NCBI GenBank assembly: GCA_964457755.1 | Contig: CAYWGC010000029.1 | Coordinates: 1-44,059 of the forward strand | Direction of reading: 5' to 3' | From: Tharpella sp964457755 | Lineage (GTDB): Bacteria > Desulfobacterota > Anaeroferrophillalia > Anaeroferrophillales > Tharpellaceae | DNA length: 44,059 nucleotides | Shown here: positions 8,154 to 15,283 of the stretch, piece by piece | How positions within the stretch are numbered: position 1 is the stretch's first letter | Layout of the letters: the number at the start of each line of letters is the position of its first letter | Translations under genes and position numbers: made by a program | The notes under the pieces: generated by a model | The model's input: the letters and a program-made list of their open reading frames with translations, nothing else | Database searches by the model: none | Told to the model about the DNA's origin: nothing

Positions 8154-8216
8154 GAACTGGCTGAAAAAATGATAGCTGCATCCCCCAATAACCCGATTGG
8201 TCAGCAACTGCTTTAG
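8154..8216 (+). repeat. Diverged second copy of the TPR fragment at 6153-6212
   Basis: This segment aligns without gaps to 6153-6212 at a constant offset of 2001 bases, with about seven differences in 60. Four of the seven changes are synonymous in the TPR frame (ELAEKMIA, then SPNN, IGQQLL against TAPNN, IGQQLL), and this copy ends in TAG right after QQLL. That pattern says both once evolved as protein-coding TPR sequence. It has no upstream start and is a relic. Confidence 0.7.
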
Positions 8217-8238
8217 TATATTGATAAGAAGTTTTAAC

Positions 8239-8554
8239 TCAATCAGGGAATTTGGGTTTCTTTTTTTTCATAAATGCTTTGATGCCATGCTTGCACTCAC
8301 CTTCAGGAAATCAGCCACCAGGGGATTTTCAGGACTAATATCAAATCCAGCACAAAATGCTCCCCCAGTTCCGGTGATGATAATCGCTCTGGGAAGATCT
8401 CGTTTTAATTCATCCTTAACATTCTCCAAAGCTAAGAACATGGACTCATCAAACGCATTTCTCTTGCTGACGCGGAATCCATGGTCACCAAAGCGATCTT
8501 ATTCTTTCTCTCTACTTTAATTTTACCACTCGTCATCGCTACTCCCACTGTCAT
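8239..8554 (-). pseudogene. Broken enoyl-CoA hydratase (frameshift plus internal deletion)
   Basis: Reading the minus strand from ATG 8554, two bases after the SDR stop, gives KIKVERKNKIALVTMD, the start of a crotonase-family protein. A frameshift near 8470 is then needed to continue SKRNAFDESMFLALENVKDE, AIIITGTGGAFCAGFDIS. This includes the GAFCAGFD oxyanion-hole region. After about 80 residues the frame shifts again, straight into the family's C-terminal tail (GIKAFMKKKKPKFPD, stop at 8239). About 160 central residues, with part of the active site, are missing. It is clearly a dead gene that was the last member of the etfB-to-SDR operon. Confidence 0.85.
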
Positions 8555-8556
8555 AT

Positions 8557-9309
8557 TTACGCCAACATTCCACCATCGCAAACTATACTTGCCCCGGTTG
8601 TAAATGAGGCAGCATCAGAGACCAAGTAGAGCACGGCTCCGGCGATCTCTTCCGGCTGAGCGTAACGACCTAGGGGGATTTGGGATAAGGCACTGTTGAG
8701 AATTTTTTCTGAAGAGATAAGCGCACTGGCAAACTTGGTATCGGTCAGCCCCGGTAACAGGGCATTGACCCGGATTCCTTTGGGAGCTAATTCACGAGCC
8801 AGAGTCTGGGTCATGTTAACCAGGGCGGCTTTAGTGGCCGAATAAATTCCTTGGTAGATTCCGGGTTTCAGCGCGTTGACCGATGCTACATTGACAATGG
8901 CCCCTTTGTTTTTCATCAAGGGGACTGCATATTTGATCATGAAAAATGGGCCTTTAAGGTTGACATCCAGGGTCTTGTTCCAGATCTCTGCATCGGCTGT
9001 AAGCATATCGCCAAAATGGGGGTTGGTGGCTGCATTGTTGACCAGGATATCAAGAGAACCATACTTTTTCACTATTTTTTCGTACAAATCTTTGATCTGA
9101 TCTGGATTTCCGATGTGACAGGCCATGGCCTCAGCTTTTAGACCCTGATCCCGGATTCCTGCCGCTGCAGCCTCCAGGTTTTCAGCTTTGCGACTTACCA
9201 TGATACATTGAGCCCCGTATTGGGCCAGTTTTTGTGCAATCGCCAGTCCTATGCCTCGGCTGGCCCCTGTAATTATTGCAGTTTTACCTGTCAGGTTGAA
9301 ATCTTCCAT
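8557..9309 (-). CDS. Short-chain dehydrogenase/reductase (SDR, FabG-like)
   Basis: The 250-residue classical SDR has the cofactor motif TGASRGIG near residue 15, NNA near 92, a catalytic Ser in VNVASVNAL near 143 and YSATK near 156. It ends in a typical GASIVCDGG tail. It would oxidise a hydroxyl or reduce a ketone with NAD(P)(H). The substrate is probably an acyl-CoA or hydroxyacyl intermediate, judging from the surrounding acyl-CoA genes (inference). The ATG at 9309 follows AGGAGAACAGCT. It lies 34 bases downstream of the kinase gene and two bases upstream of the hydratase relic, in one minus-strand operon. Confidence 0.93.
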   Translation of the reverse strand: MEDFNLTGKTAIITGASRGIGLAIAQKLAQYGAQCIMVSRKAENLEAAAAGIRDQGLKAEAMACHIGNPDQIKDLYEKIVKKYGSLDILVNNAATNPHFGDMLTADAEIWNKTLDVNLKGPFFMIKYAVPLMKNKGAIVNVASVNALKPGIYQGIYSATKAALVNMTQTLARELAPKGIRVNALLPGLTDTKFASALISSEKILNSALSQIPLGRYAQPEEIAGAVLYLVSDAASFTTGASIVCDGGMLA

Positions 9310-9343
9310 AGCTGTTCTCCTTCATTTTAAATGCCTGTAAAAA

Positions 9344-10411
9344 TTATAAATCAGACGATTCAATGACTTTGAGGGCAGTTTTTTCAAGGGTATTGACCGC
9401 GAAAATCAGCGTGGCGAAGCGTTTGTTATCAGTGATTTTGTGAAAATAGCGATAGTAGATCTGCTGGGCAATAACCGCCAGTCGGAACAGGCCGAAACCG
9501 TAATAAAAATCAAACGGAGTCGTACTGCGACCGGTACGATTTTCATAATGATTAAGAATTTCCTGTCGGGTCAGAGCGCCCGGCATATTGGTGGGCATGC
9601 TTCGGATCATTTGCATAAAATCCGGGTCATTTTCTTCGACCCAATAGGCTAATGAGTTGCCGAGATCGAGCAATGGGTCACCGTAGGTTGTCATCTCCCA
9701 GTCAAGAACCCCGATAATCTTTTCCGGTCTGTCGGGGTCGAGCACGACATTGTCAAACTTGTAATCATTATGGACAATAGTGGGATGGTCTGTATCGGGC
9801 GGCATTTTCTCCTTAAGCCAGGTCATAATGGTCTCACAATCCGGGGCGTCATCGGTTTTTGCCTTACGGTAGCGCATACTCCAGCCTTCCACCTGACGTT
9901 TAACATAACCGGCCGGCTTGCCGATGAACTCGAGGCCTGAACTTTTTACGTCAATATTGTGGATATCCGCTTGCAGATTTGTAAGGTTTCGGCACAAGTT
10001 TCTGGCCTGCTTTGGAGAGAAAGAGAGTCCCTTTGGCAGGTCTTTGCGCAGAATGATGCCGGATAATTTAGCCATGATAAAAAATGGGGTTCCGATGATT
10101 GATGTATCTTCCGTGAACGCCAGGGGCTCGGGACAATAGGGAAACACGGGATAGAGGGCTTTTAGAACCTTATATTCTCGTCCCATGTCATGGCCAGCCT
10201 TGACCTTAGCGCCAATCGGGGGGCGCCGCAAGACCATCTCTCGTCCCCCCATTTCAACCAGATATGTCAGGTTGGAATAACCACTGGGAAACTGGGTGAT
10301 ACAAATATCGCCAGCAAGATCTTCGATGTTATCCTGTAAAAATTCTTTTACCGCAATTGGGTCGATCTCTTCACCGGTTCTGACCGTTACGGCCTTGTCT
10401 GTTGCCGGCAT
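9344..10411 (-). CDS. APH-like phosphotransferase (ACAD10/11 kinase domain, LvaA-like)
   Basis: The 355-residue protein has the aminoglycoside-phosphotransferase fold. A nucleotide loop region (QFPSGYSNLTYLVEMGGREMVLRRPP) and a hinge are followed by the catalytic loop IVHNDYKFDN near residue 218 and the metal-binding GVLDWEMTTYGDPLLDLG near 238. The RRPP-GAKVKAGHDMGREYKVLKAL style is that of the kinase half of human ACAD10/11 and of Pseudomonas LvaA, which phosphorylate 4-hydroxyacyl-CoA rather than antibiotics. The operon also carries the matching acyl-CoA dehydrogenase, so the same chemistry is likely here. The start has GGAGGAACATATT just upstream. An antibiotic-resistance role is unlikely in this context. 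Confidence 0.88.
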   Translation of the reverse strand: MPATDKAVTVRTGEEIDPIAVKEFLQDNIEDLAGDICITQFPSGYSNLTYLVEMGGREMVLRRPPIGAKVKAGHDMGREYKVLKALYPVFPYCPEPLAFTEDTSIIGTPFFIMAKLSGIILRKDLPKGLSFSPKQARNLCRNLTNLQADIHNIDVKSSGLEFIGKPAGYVKRQVEGWSMRYRKAKTDDAPDCETIMTWLKEKMPPDTDHPTIVHNDYKFDNVVLDPDRPEKIIGVLDWEMTTYGDPLLDLGNSLAYWVEENDPDFMQMIRSMPTNMPGALTRQEILNHYENRTGRSTTPFDFYYGFGLFRLAVIAQQIYYRYFHKITDNKRFATLIFAVNTLEKTALKVIESSDL

Positions 10412-10488
10412 AATATGTTCCTCCGTTACCAGTTTATTTTATGCTTTGGCGATTTTTTAGTTACAGTTAGGTTGGGTTAGGTTTTTAC

Positions 10489-11202
10489 TCAAGTTTTTTC
10501 AGGGATGCAGCTGTCTGGTACTTGAACCAAGCAGAAAGCTTCCACTATATCTATTAAATATTGCGCAAATTGATCGGCCGTTACGTCTAATTTTCGGTAT
10601 TTCCAACGTTTTAAATACCACTCCTGTTGCATAGCTTTGATCATGCTGGCGGTCAGTTCATGGTTTGCCGGTTTGAAAATAGCTTGTTCTTCCCCCAGCG
10701 TAAGAATATTTGTCAGGATTTTCTGGGTATACTCTTCCATGGATTTTACAGTTTCAAACTCGGTTTCTTTAAGGTTTCGGGCTTCCATGAAGGTAAAATA
10801 GAACCAGGGCCGAAAGAATTCAGAGAGAAATATATGGGCCTTGATTACGGCTCTTAGTTTTTCCCGGGTGTTTTTATAGGTTCCACAGATCTGTTCGAGA
10901 TTTCCTTTTATGATAGACCAACCTTGGGTCTGAATAATTCCCAGAAGTTTCTCCTTGCCCGTGAAGTAAGCATATAAGGAGCCTAAACTCATGCCGGTTT
11001 CTCGACTTAAATCCCGCATGCTCATGGCCTGGAAGCCTTTCTTGTAGGTTATGCTGAAGACCGCATTAAAGATTTTTTCAAGATTAATGACCGCAGTTTT
11101 TTCTTTTTTAATGCGAATGCTCTCTTGATTATTGAAAAACACCTCCCGGGCAATATCCCGGTTTGAGGTTCCATATAGTTTTGCAAATTCTTTGTAGTCC
11201 AT
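10489..11202 (-). CDS. TetR/AcrR family transcriptional regulator
   Basis: The 237-residue protein has a TetR DNA-binding domain displaced to about residues 38-95: IFNAVFSITYKKGFQAMSMR, then DLSRETGMSLGSLYAYFTGKEKLL. The helix-turn-helix and the YxYFxxKexLL signature are evident. An unusual N-terminal extension of about 35 residues precedes it (KEFAKLYGTSNRDIAREVFF), itself resembling a small helical motif. The C-terminal ~140 residues are the variable ligand domain. Lying inside an acyl-CoA operon, it plausibly senses an acyl-CoA, and a palindrome typical of TetR operators is at 14288-14303. The start is ATG 11202. Confidence 0.92.
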   Translation of the reverse strand: MDYKEFAKLYGTSNRDIAREVFFNNQESIRIKKEKTAVINLEKIFNAVFSITYKKGFQAMSMRDLSRETGMSLGSLYAYFTGKEKLLGIIQTQGWSIIKGNLEQICGTYKNTREKLRAVIKAHIFLSEFFRPWFYFTFMEARNLKETEFETVKSMEEYTQKILTNILTLGEEQAIFKPANHELTASMIKAMQQEWYLKRWKYRKLDVTADQFAQYLIDIVEAFCLVQVPDSCIPEKT

Positions 11203-11223
11203 TCAAATTTTACCAGTTCTGTT

Positions 11224-12426
11224 CTACTTGTTTTTTTGATAGTTTTTCAATATCCGTTTAGCCAACGAACTTTTGTGGACCTCATCGGCGCCATCATAAA
11301 TCCTGGCGGCCCGCTCGTGGCGGTAGAAAAAAGCCAGAATGGTATCATCGGTCATGCCTAAGCCTCCATGCACCTGAAGGGCCCGGTCGACGATTCGGTT
11401 CATGGTGTTAGCGACGACAAACTTTATCATAGAAATCGAATCGCGTGCCTTGGAGGCCCCATTTTTATCGATCTGCCAGGCCGAATTAAGCGTCATCAGC
11501 CTGGCCGCCTGCAATTCCGCTGCCGATTCGGCGATCCAGTTTTGAATGGTCTGCTGACTGCCCAGAGTTTTTCCAGAAGGCGAAATCACGCGCTCATTAG
11601 CCCGCTTGCACATGAGATCAAAAGCGCGCTGACAGATTCCGAGCCAGCGCATGCAGTGGTGAATTCGACCCGGGCCTAAGCGGTCCTGGGCCATGACAAA
11701 TCCCTGCCCTTCAGCCCCCAGCAGGTTTTGTTGGGGGACCCGGCAAGATTCAAACAAAATCTCACCGTGACTGAAATAATCATTACCGGCATGGCCCATG
11801 ACCGGAATATTGCGAACCAGGTTGAAACCCGGCGTACTCGTCGGCACGATAATCATACTGGCCTGACGATAGGTCGAGGCCTCCGGGTTGGTAACCGCCA
11901 TAGTGATGGCAAAGTCAGCTCCGTCGGCTGCCGTAGTATACCATTTATGACCATTTACAATATAGTCGTTGCCATCTTTAACGGCGGTGGTTTCCAGCAT
12001 CACCGGATTTGATCCCGGCATATCTACTTCGGTCATGGCAAAGCAGGAGCGGATCTCCCCCTTGACTAAAGGATTGAGGTAGCGCTGTTTTTGCTCTTTG
12101 CTTCCGTGGGCGTGCAGGATCTCCACATTGCCGGCATCGGGCGCCTGGCACCAGAAGACATAATGACCTAAGGGGGAACGGCCCAGGGCTTCAGATACGA
12201 GGCCGTGCTCCAGCAGTGAAAGTCCCATGCCGCCGCACTCAACTGGAAAATTGGGCGCCCAGAGCTCCATTGTTTTAACGAGCTCCTGTTTTTCCCGGAG
12301 TATCGGCAAGATTTCCTTAAAATCTTTTACCAGAAATTCCGGCTCCAAAGGGATAAGCTCCGCCTCGACGAACTCTCTGATCATTCCTACAATAGTTTGA
12401 ATCTTATCTGATATTGTGAAATCCAC
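11224..12426 (-). CDS. Acyl-CoA dehydrogenase, ACAD10/11 (LvaC) type
   Basis: The 400-residue FAD-dependent dehydrogenase has CFAMTEVDMPGSNPV near residue 132, NGHKWYTTAA near 163 and the signature RLGPGRIHHCMRWLG near 252. The C-terminus is ALQVHGGLGMTDD and ARIYDGADEVHKSSLAKRIL. The GPGRIHHCMR string and a DG-DEVH segment in place of the YEGT catalytic loop are typical of the ACAD10/11 and LvaC branch. That branch works with an APH-type kinase on 4-hydroxyacyl-CoA. The kinase gene is in the same operon. GTG 12426 follows AGAGGAGATACCA and overlaps the etfA end by 23 bases, so coupling is likely. Confidence 0.92.
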   Translation of the reverse strand: MDFTISDKIQTIVGMIREFVEAELIPLEPEFLVKDFKEILPILREKQELVKTMELWAPNFPVECGGMGLSLLEHGLVSEALGRSPLGHYVFWCQAPDAGNVEILHAHGSKEQKQRYLNPLVKGEIRSCFAMTEVDMPGSNPVMLETTAVKDGNDYIVNGHKWYTTAADGADFAITMAVTNPEASTYRQASMIIVPTSTPGFNLVRNIPVMGHAGNDYFSHGEILFESCRVPQQNLLGAEGQGFVMAQDRLGPGRIHHCMRWLGICQRAFDLMCKRANERVISPSGKTLGSQQTIQNWIAESAAELQAARLMTLNSAWQIDKNGASKARDSISMIKFVVANTMNRIVDRALQVHGGLGMTDDTILAFFYRHERAARIYDGADEVHKSSLAKRILKNYQKNK

Positions 12427-13510
12427 TGGTATCTCCTCTTTTCTGCAAAAAAGTTTCTATAAATTCAACCACATCTGCACTAATGCAGATATCTGAGTGG
12501 CGAAATATGGGGGCTTCCGGGTTTTTGTTGATACTGATTACGAACTCGGCCTCTTTGATCCCGGCTAAGTGTTGGGATGAACCGGAGATGCCGCAGGCGA
12601 TATAGAGTTTGGGTGCGACCGTAGCGCCAGTTACGCCGACCTGATGTTGATAGCCGAGCCAGCCCATATCAACCAGAGGACGGGATGAGCCTACAGTTGC
12701 TGAAGAGAAGCATTGGGCAAATTTGTGAACAAATTTTAGGTTTTTTTTATCTTTTATACCGCGGCCGGCGGAGATAATGACCTTGGTCTTTTTCAGGGCC
12801 CGATTGTCACAGGTTTTTTTTACTATCTCAAGATACTGGACACGCTCTTTTTGGCAATCTGAGGGCGCAAAAGAGACTTTGCGGATATCAATCTGGCCTG
12901 TTTTTTTCTCTTTATAGGTTTCCGGTTTAAAGATTCCGGGCATCAAGGTCAGCACCACAGGTCGCTTTGGAGTCGGGCGAATCAGCATGTTTTTGTTATT
13001 GTTAAATGCGGGGCGTGAATAGATCAGCCCTTCAACATCAGAGCGGATACCGTTGACTCCGGAGATCGCTGCGGCATTTAACCCCAAGGCCAGTCCGAAA
13101 GCAAAATCTTGCCCTTGAGCGGTGTGGGCTATGATAATATGAGAGGGGTTCATGGTTTTGATTAGTGCCTTACAGGTTGTTTTCTTGTTTTTTGACAAGA
13201 AAACGTTCTGATAAGAGTCACTTATTTGCGGGTTTGCCCGCATCAGTTGTTCAAGGCAAGAGATATAGATCTCGCTGGTATAGACTTTAAGTTCAGGTAT
13301 CTGGAGGCCGATGACATTTATGCCGGTCCGTTTTGCGATCTCTTCGGCTAAGGGCACGGGGTTATCTGCGGGGACCATGATATGGATGGCAGGAGTGGGC
13401 TGTTTTGAGGGTAGACTGGCTGTTATTGTATGGGCAGCGGTGATCAACTCCCAGGTGACCGGTCGGATCTGGCCCGCAAAGATCTCTGCGATTACAAATA
13501 TCTGCTTCAT
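12404..13510 (-). CDS. etfA: Electron transfer flavoprotein alpha subunit
   Basis: The 368-residue protein has the conserved FAD-binding C-terminal half: VIISAGRGIKDKKNL near residue 243, VGSSRPLVDMGWL near 272, QVGVTGATVAPKLYIACGISGSSQH near 288-312 and INKNPEAPIFRHSDI near 330. These contact FAD and the dehydrogenase. With EtfB it would carry electrons from the adjacent acyl-CoA dehydrogenase to the membrane quinone pool or to a bifurcating partner. No N-terminal ferredoxin domain is present. The start (ATG 13510) overlaps the etfB stop as ATGA. Confidence 0.95.
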   Translation of the reverse strand: MKQIFVIAEIFAGQIRPVTWELITAAHTITASLPSKQPTPAIHIMVPADNPVPLAEEIAKRTGINVIGLQIPELKVYTSEIYISCLEQLMRANPQISDSYQNVFLSKNKKTTCKALIKTMNPSHIIIAHTAQGQDFAFGLALGLNAAAISGVNGIRSDVEGLIYSRPAFNNNKNMLIRPTPKRPVVLTLMPGIFKPETYKEKKTGQIDIRKVSFAPSDCQKERVQYLEIVKKTCDNRALKKTKVIISAGRGIKDKKNLKFVHKFAQCFSSATVGSSRPLVDMGWLGYQHQVGVTGATVAPKLYIACGISGSSQHLAGIKEAEFVISINKNPEAPIFRHSDICISADVVEFIETFLQKRGDTSGFHNIR

Positions 13511-14244
13511 AGAAGGCCTTTCTCCTTGAGAATGGCGAATAATTGTTCCGCTTTTTCGGATAAAGATCCTTCCAATATTTGGCCGGACCTGCTTTTTTGA
13601 GGGTTTTCCAGGCCGATACAGATATCTCTTGCTTCGATCGGTTCATGAAAAAGATCGGCTTCAGCTAAGATTGTGATCTCTTTCTGGCCGGCGACCAGCA
13701 TATTTGAGAGGCGCGGATATCTGGGAGTATTGATGCCGGCTTGAATGGTTAGTAGTGCCGGTAATCGGATTGCCAGGCGGTCGCGAAAGCCGTTTTCCAG
13801 CTCCCGCTCAACTTCAATCATATTGTCATGGGTCGGGAGATTGGTTTTTATGACGCCGGTGGCGCAGGGGAGTCCCAATATTTTAGCCAGCATCGGGCCG
13901 GTTTGACCAGCCAACATATCTTCCGACATGATGCCGGTCAGAATCAGGTCGTATTGTCTCTTTTCGGCCACTGCTGCCAGTCGGGTTGCCGTCACAAAAG
14001 AGGAGACATAGCCGCTATCTTCAGTGACGATATGACAGCCCCGGTCGGCGCCTAAGCCAAAGGCCCGCCGGATGATCTTTGTCCATTCAGGTGGTCCGAC
14101 CGTGACCACGTCCACGGCAACCGATTGCGACGCTTGGGGATCAATTTGCTCTTTAAAGCTCAGTGCTTCTTCCAGGGCATGGAGGTCAAAACGATTTATC
14201 TCTCCATCATTGCCCACCTGTTTAAGGCAAACCAGAATCTTCAT
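13507..14244 (-). CDS. etfB: Electron transfer flavoprotein beta subunit
   Basis: The protein of about 245 residues starts MKILVCLKQVGN, the family N-terminus. It carries VVTVGPPEWTKIIRRAFGLGAD and the nucleotide-binding region DLILTGIMSEDMLAGQTGPMLA, and ends with a C-terminal arm that wraps EtfA. The frame is open for 19 more codons upstream to 14301, but that part is not conserved-looking and would overlap the putative operator, so ATG 14244 is used; its GGAAG is closer to the start than ideal. It is the first gene of the minus-strand acyl-CoA operon and is divergent from the FabG-like gene. Confidence 0.93.
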   Translation of the reverse strand: MKILVCLKQVGNDGEINRFDLHALEEALSFKEQIDPQASQSVAVDVVTVGPPEWTKIIRRAFGLGADRGCHIVTEDSGYVSSFVTATRLAAVAEKRQYDLILTGIMSEDMLAGQTGPMLAKILGLPCATGVIKTNLPTHDNMIEVERELENGFRDRLAIRLPALLTIQAGINTPRYPRLSNMLVAGQKEITILAEADLFHEPIEARDICIGLENPQKSRSGQILEGSLSEKAEQLFAILKEKGLL

Positions 14245-14287
14245 ACTTCCGGCATACACGGAAGTTTCATCTCTGTCAACAAAAAAC

Positions 14288-14303
14288 AAACGAACGTTCA
14301 TTT
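14288..14303. promoter_or_regulatory. TetR-type operator in the divergent etfB/fabG-like intergenic region
   Basis: AAACGAACGTTCATTT is a 16-bp palindrome with one mismatched pair and a perfect GAACGTTC core (14292-14299). Operators of this form are common for TetR regulators of acyl-CoA genes. It lies between the two divergent starts, next to a possible plus-strand promoter (TTGACT at 14310, TAGTAT at 14333, 17-bp spacer), so one repressor could control both directions. The likely binder is the TetR protein at 10489-11202. Confidence 0.5.
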
Positions 14304-14380
14304 TTTTTATTGACTATCTAATTTTAAAGTTTTAGTATAATTGATTAACGCAATAAAGAACCGAAATAGAGGAGGATGCT

Positions 14381-15132
14381 ATGATAGACAAATCATTATC
14401 CGGTAAAACTGCTCTGGTCACCGGGTGTGGCAGAGGGATCGGTAAAGCGATCGCCAAGACGCTGGCGCAAGCCGGGGCCGATGTTGTAATCAACGATATT
14501 GACCTCGGTACGGCTGAAAATCTGGCCAAATATATTGAAGATCTGGGCGGAAAAGTTCTGGTTTGCTGCGGGAGTGTCGGGGTAAGGCAGGATGTGGATG
14601 CCATATTTTCAAGGATTAAAAAAGAGTTCAACGGCCTCGATATCTTGGTGAATAACGCCGGCATTACCAGGGACAAGATGCTCTTGCAAATGAGCGATCA
14701 GGAGTGGGATCAGGTTATGGATGTTAACCTTAAAGGGGTCTTTTACTGTATCCGTGCGGCGGCCTCCATGATGAAGGAACAAGGCTCCGGCCGGATAGTC
14801 AACCTGACATCGGTAACCCCGCCCTTACCGGAAACGTGGGGCAGGTCAACTATGGCGCATCCAAGGCCGGGGTTATCGGTATAACAAAAACCCTGGCCCG
14901 TGAACTGGCCAGGTATCAAATTACGGTTAATGCCATTGCTCCGGGCTTTATTGAAACCCCGATGACTGAGTTTATTCCGGACGATATTAGAAAGTTGATT
15001 GTCAGCGGTATCCCTTTAGGGCGTGCCGGTAAGCCTCAGGATGTTGCCAATCTGGTCAAATTCCTCTCCAGTACTGATTCTGCCTACATCACCGGTCAGG
15101 TCATTTCCTGTAACGGGGGATTATACATCTGA
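14381..15132 (+). pseudogene. FabG-like 3-oxoacyl reductase split by a frameshift
   Basis: Two overlapping frames together make one SDR of about 249 residues. The first part (to about 14820) has TGCGRGIG, NNAGITRD and GRIVNLTSVT. The second (entering near 14822) has VGQVNYGASKAG with the catalytic Tyr and Lys, then LARELARYQITVNAIAPGFIETPM and GQVISCNGG. The break lies in the C-rich stretch ACCCCGCCC at about 14814-14824. Removing two bases, or adding one, restores the normal family spacing. Everything else is intact, so this is either a sequencing or assembly indel or a very recent mutation. ATG 14381 has an AGAGGAGG box. It would use NADPH or NADH on 3-oxo/3-hydroxyacyl substrates. Confidence 0.85.
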
Positions 15133-15158
15133 TAAAAGAGAATTACCCGAAAAACTTA

Positions 15159-15203
15159 AAAAAGGCCCGAGCCGACAAATTCATTTGCCGGTTCGGGTCT
15201 TTT
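15159..15203. terminator. Terminator after the FabG-like gene
   Basis: AAAAAGGCCCGAGCCGACAAA pairs with TTTGCCGGTTCGGGTCTTTT around TTCA, with two mismatches, and ends in T-rich sequence on the plus strand and A-flanks for the minus strand. It lies between convergent genes and may serve both. Confidence 0.8.
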
Positions 15204-15283
15204 ATTGATTAAAGACAGCCATTTTTGAAGAATAAAGATTGAAGAGTTTTTAACCCTTTAATCTTTTAGACCAGTTTGGCTTC

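Noticed and set aside
6153..8216. Target-site duplication of a transposon carrying the Fic gene
   Set aside because: The copies are 60 bp, diverged mostly at synonymous sites, and no transposase or terminal inverted repeats are seen; older gene duplication fits better.
9344..10411. Aminoglycoside resistance gene
   Set aside because: The fold is shared, but the operon context and sequence style match the acyl-CoA kinase branch.
14245..14301. 19-residue extension of EtfB
   Set aside because: It is not like the family N-terminus and runs across the putative operator.
14381..15132. Programmed ribosomal frameshifting in the FabG-like gene
   Set aside because: No slippery heptamer with downstream structure is evident, and SDR enzymes are not known to use frameshifting; an indel is simpler.
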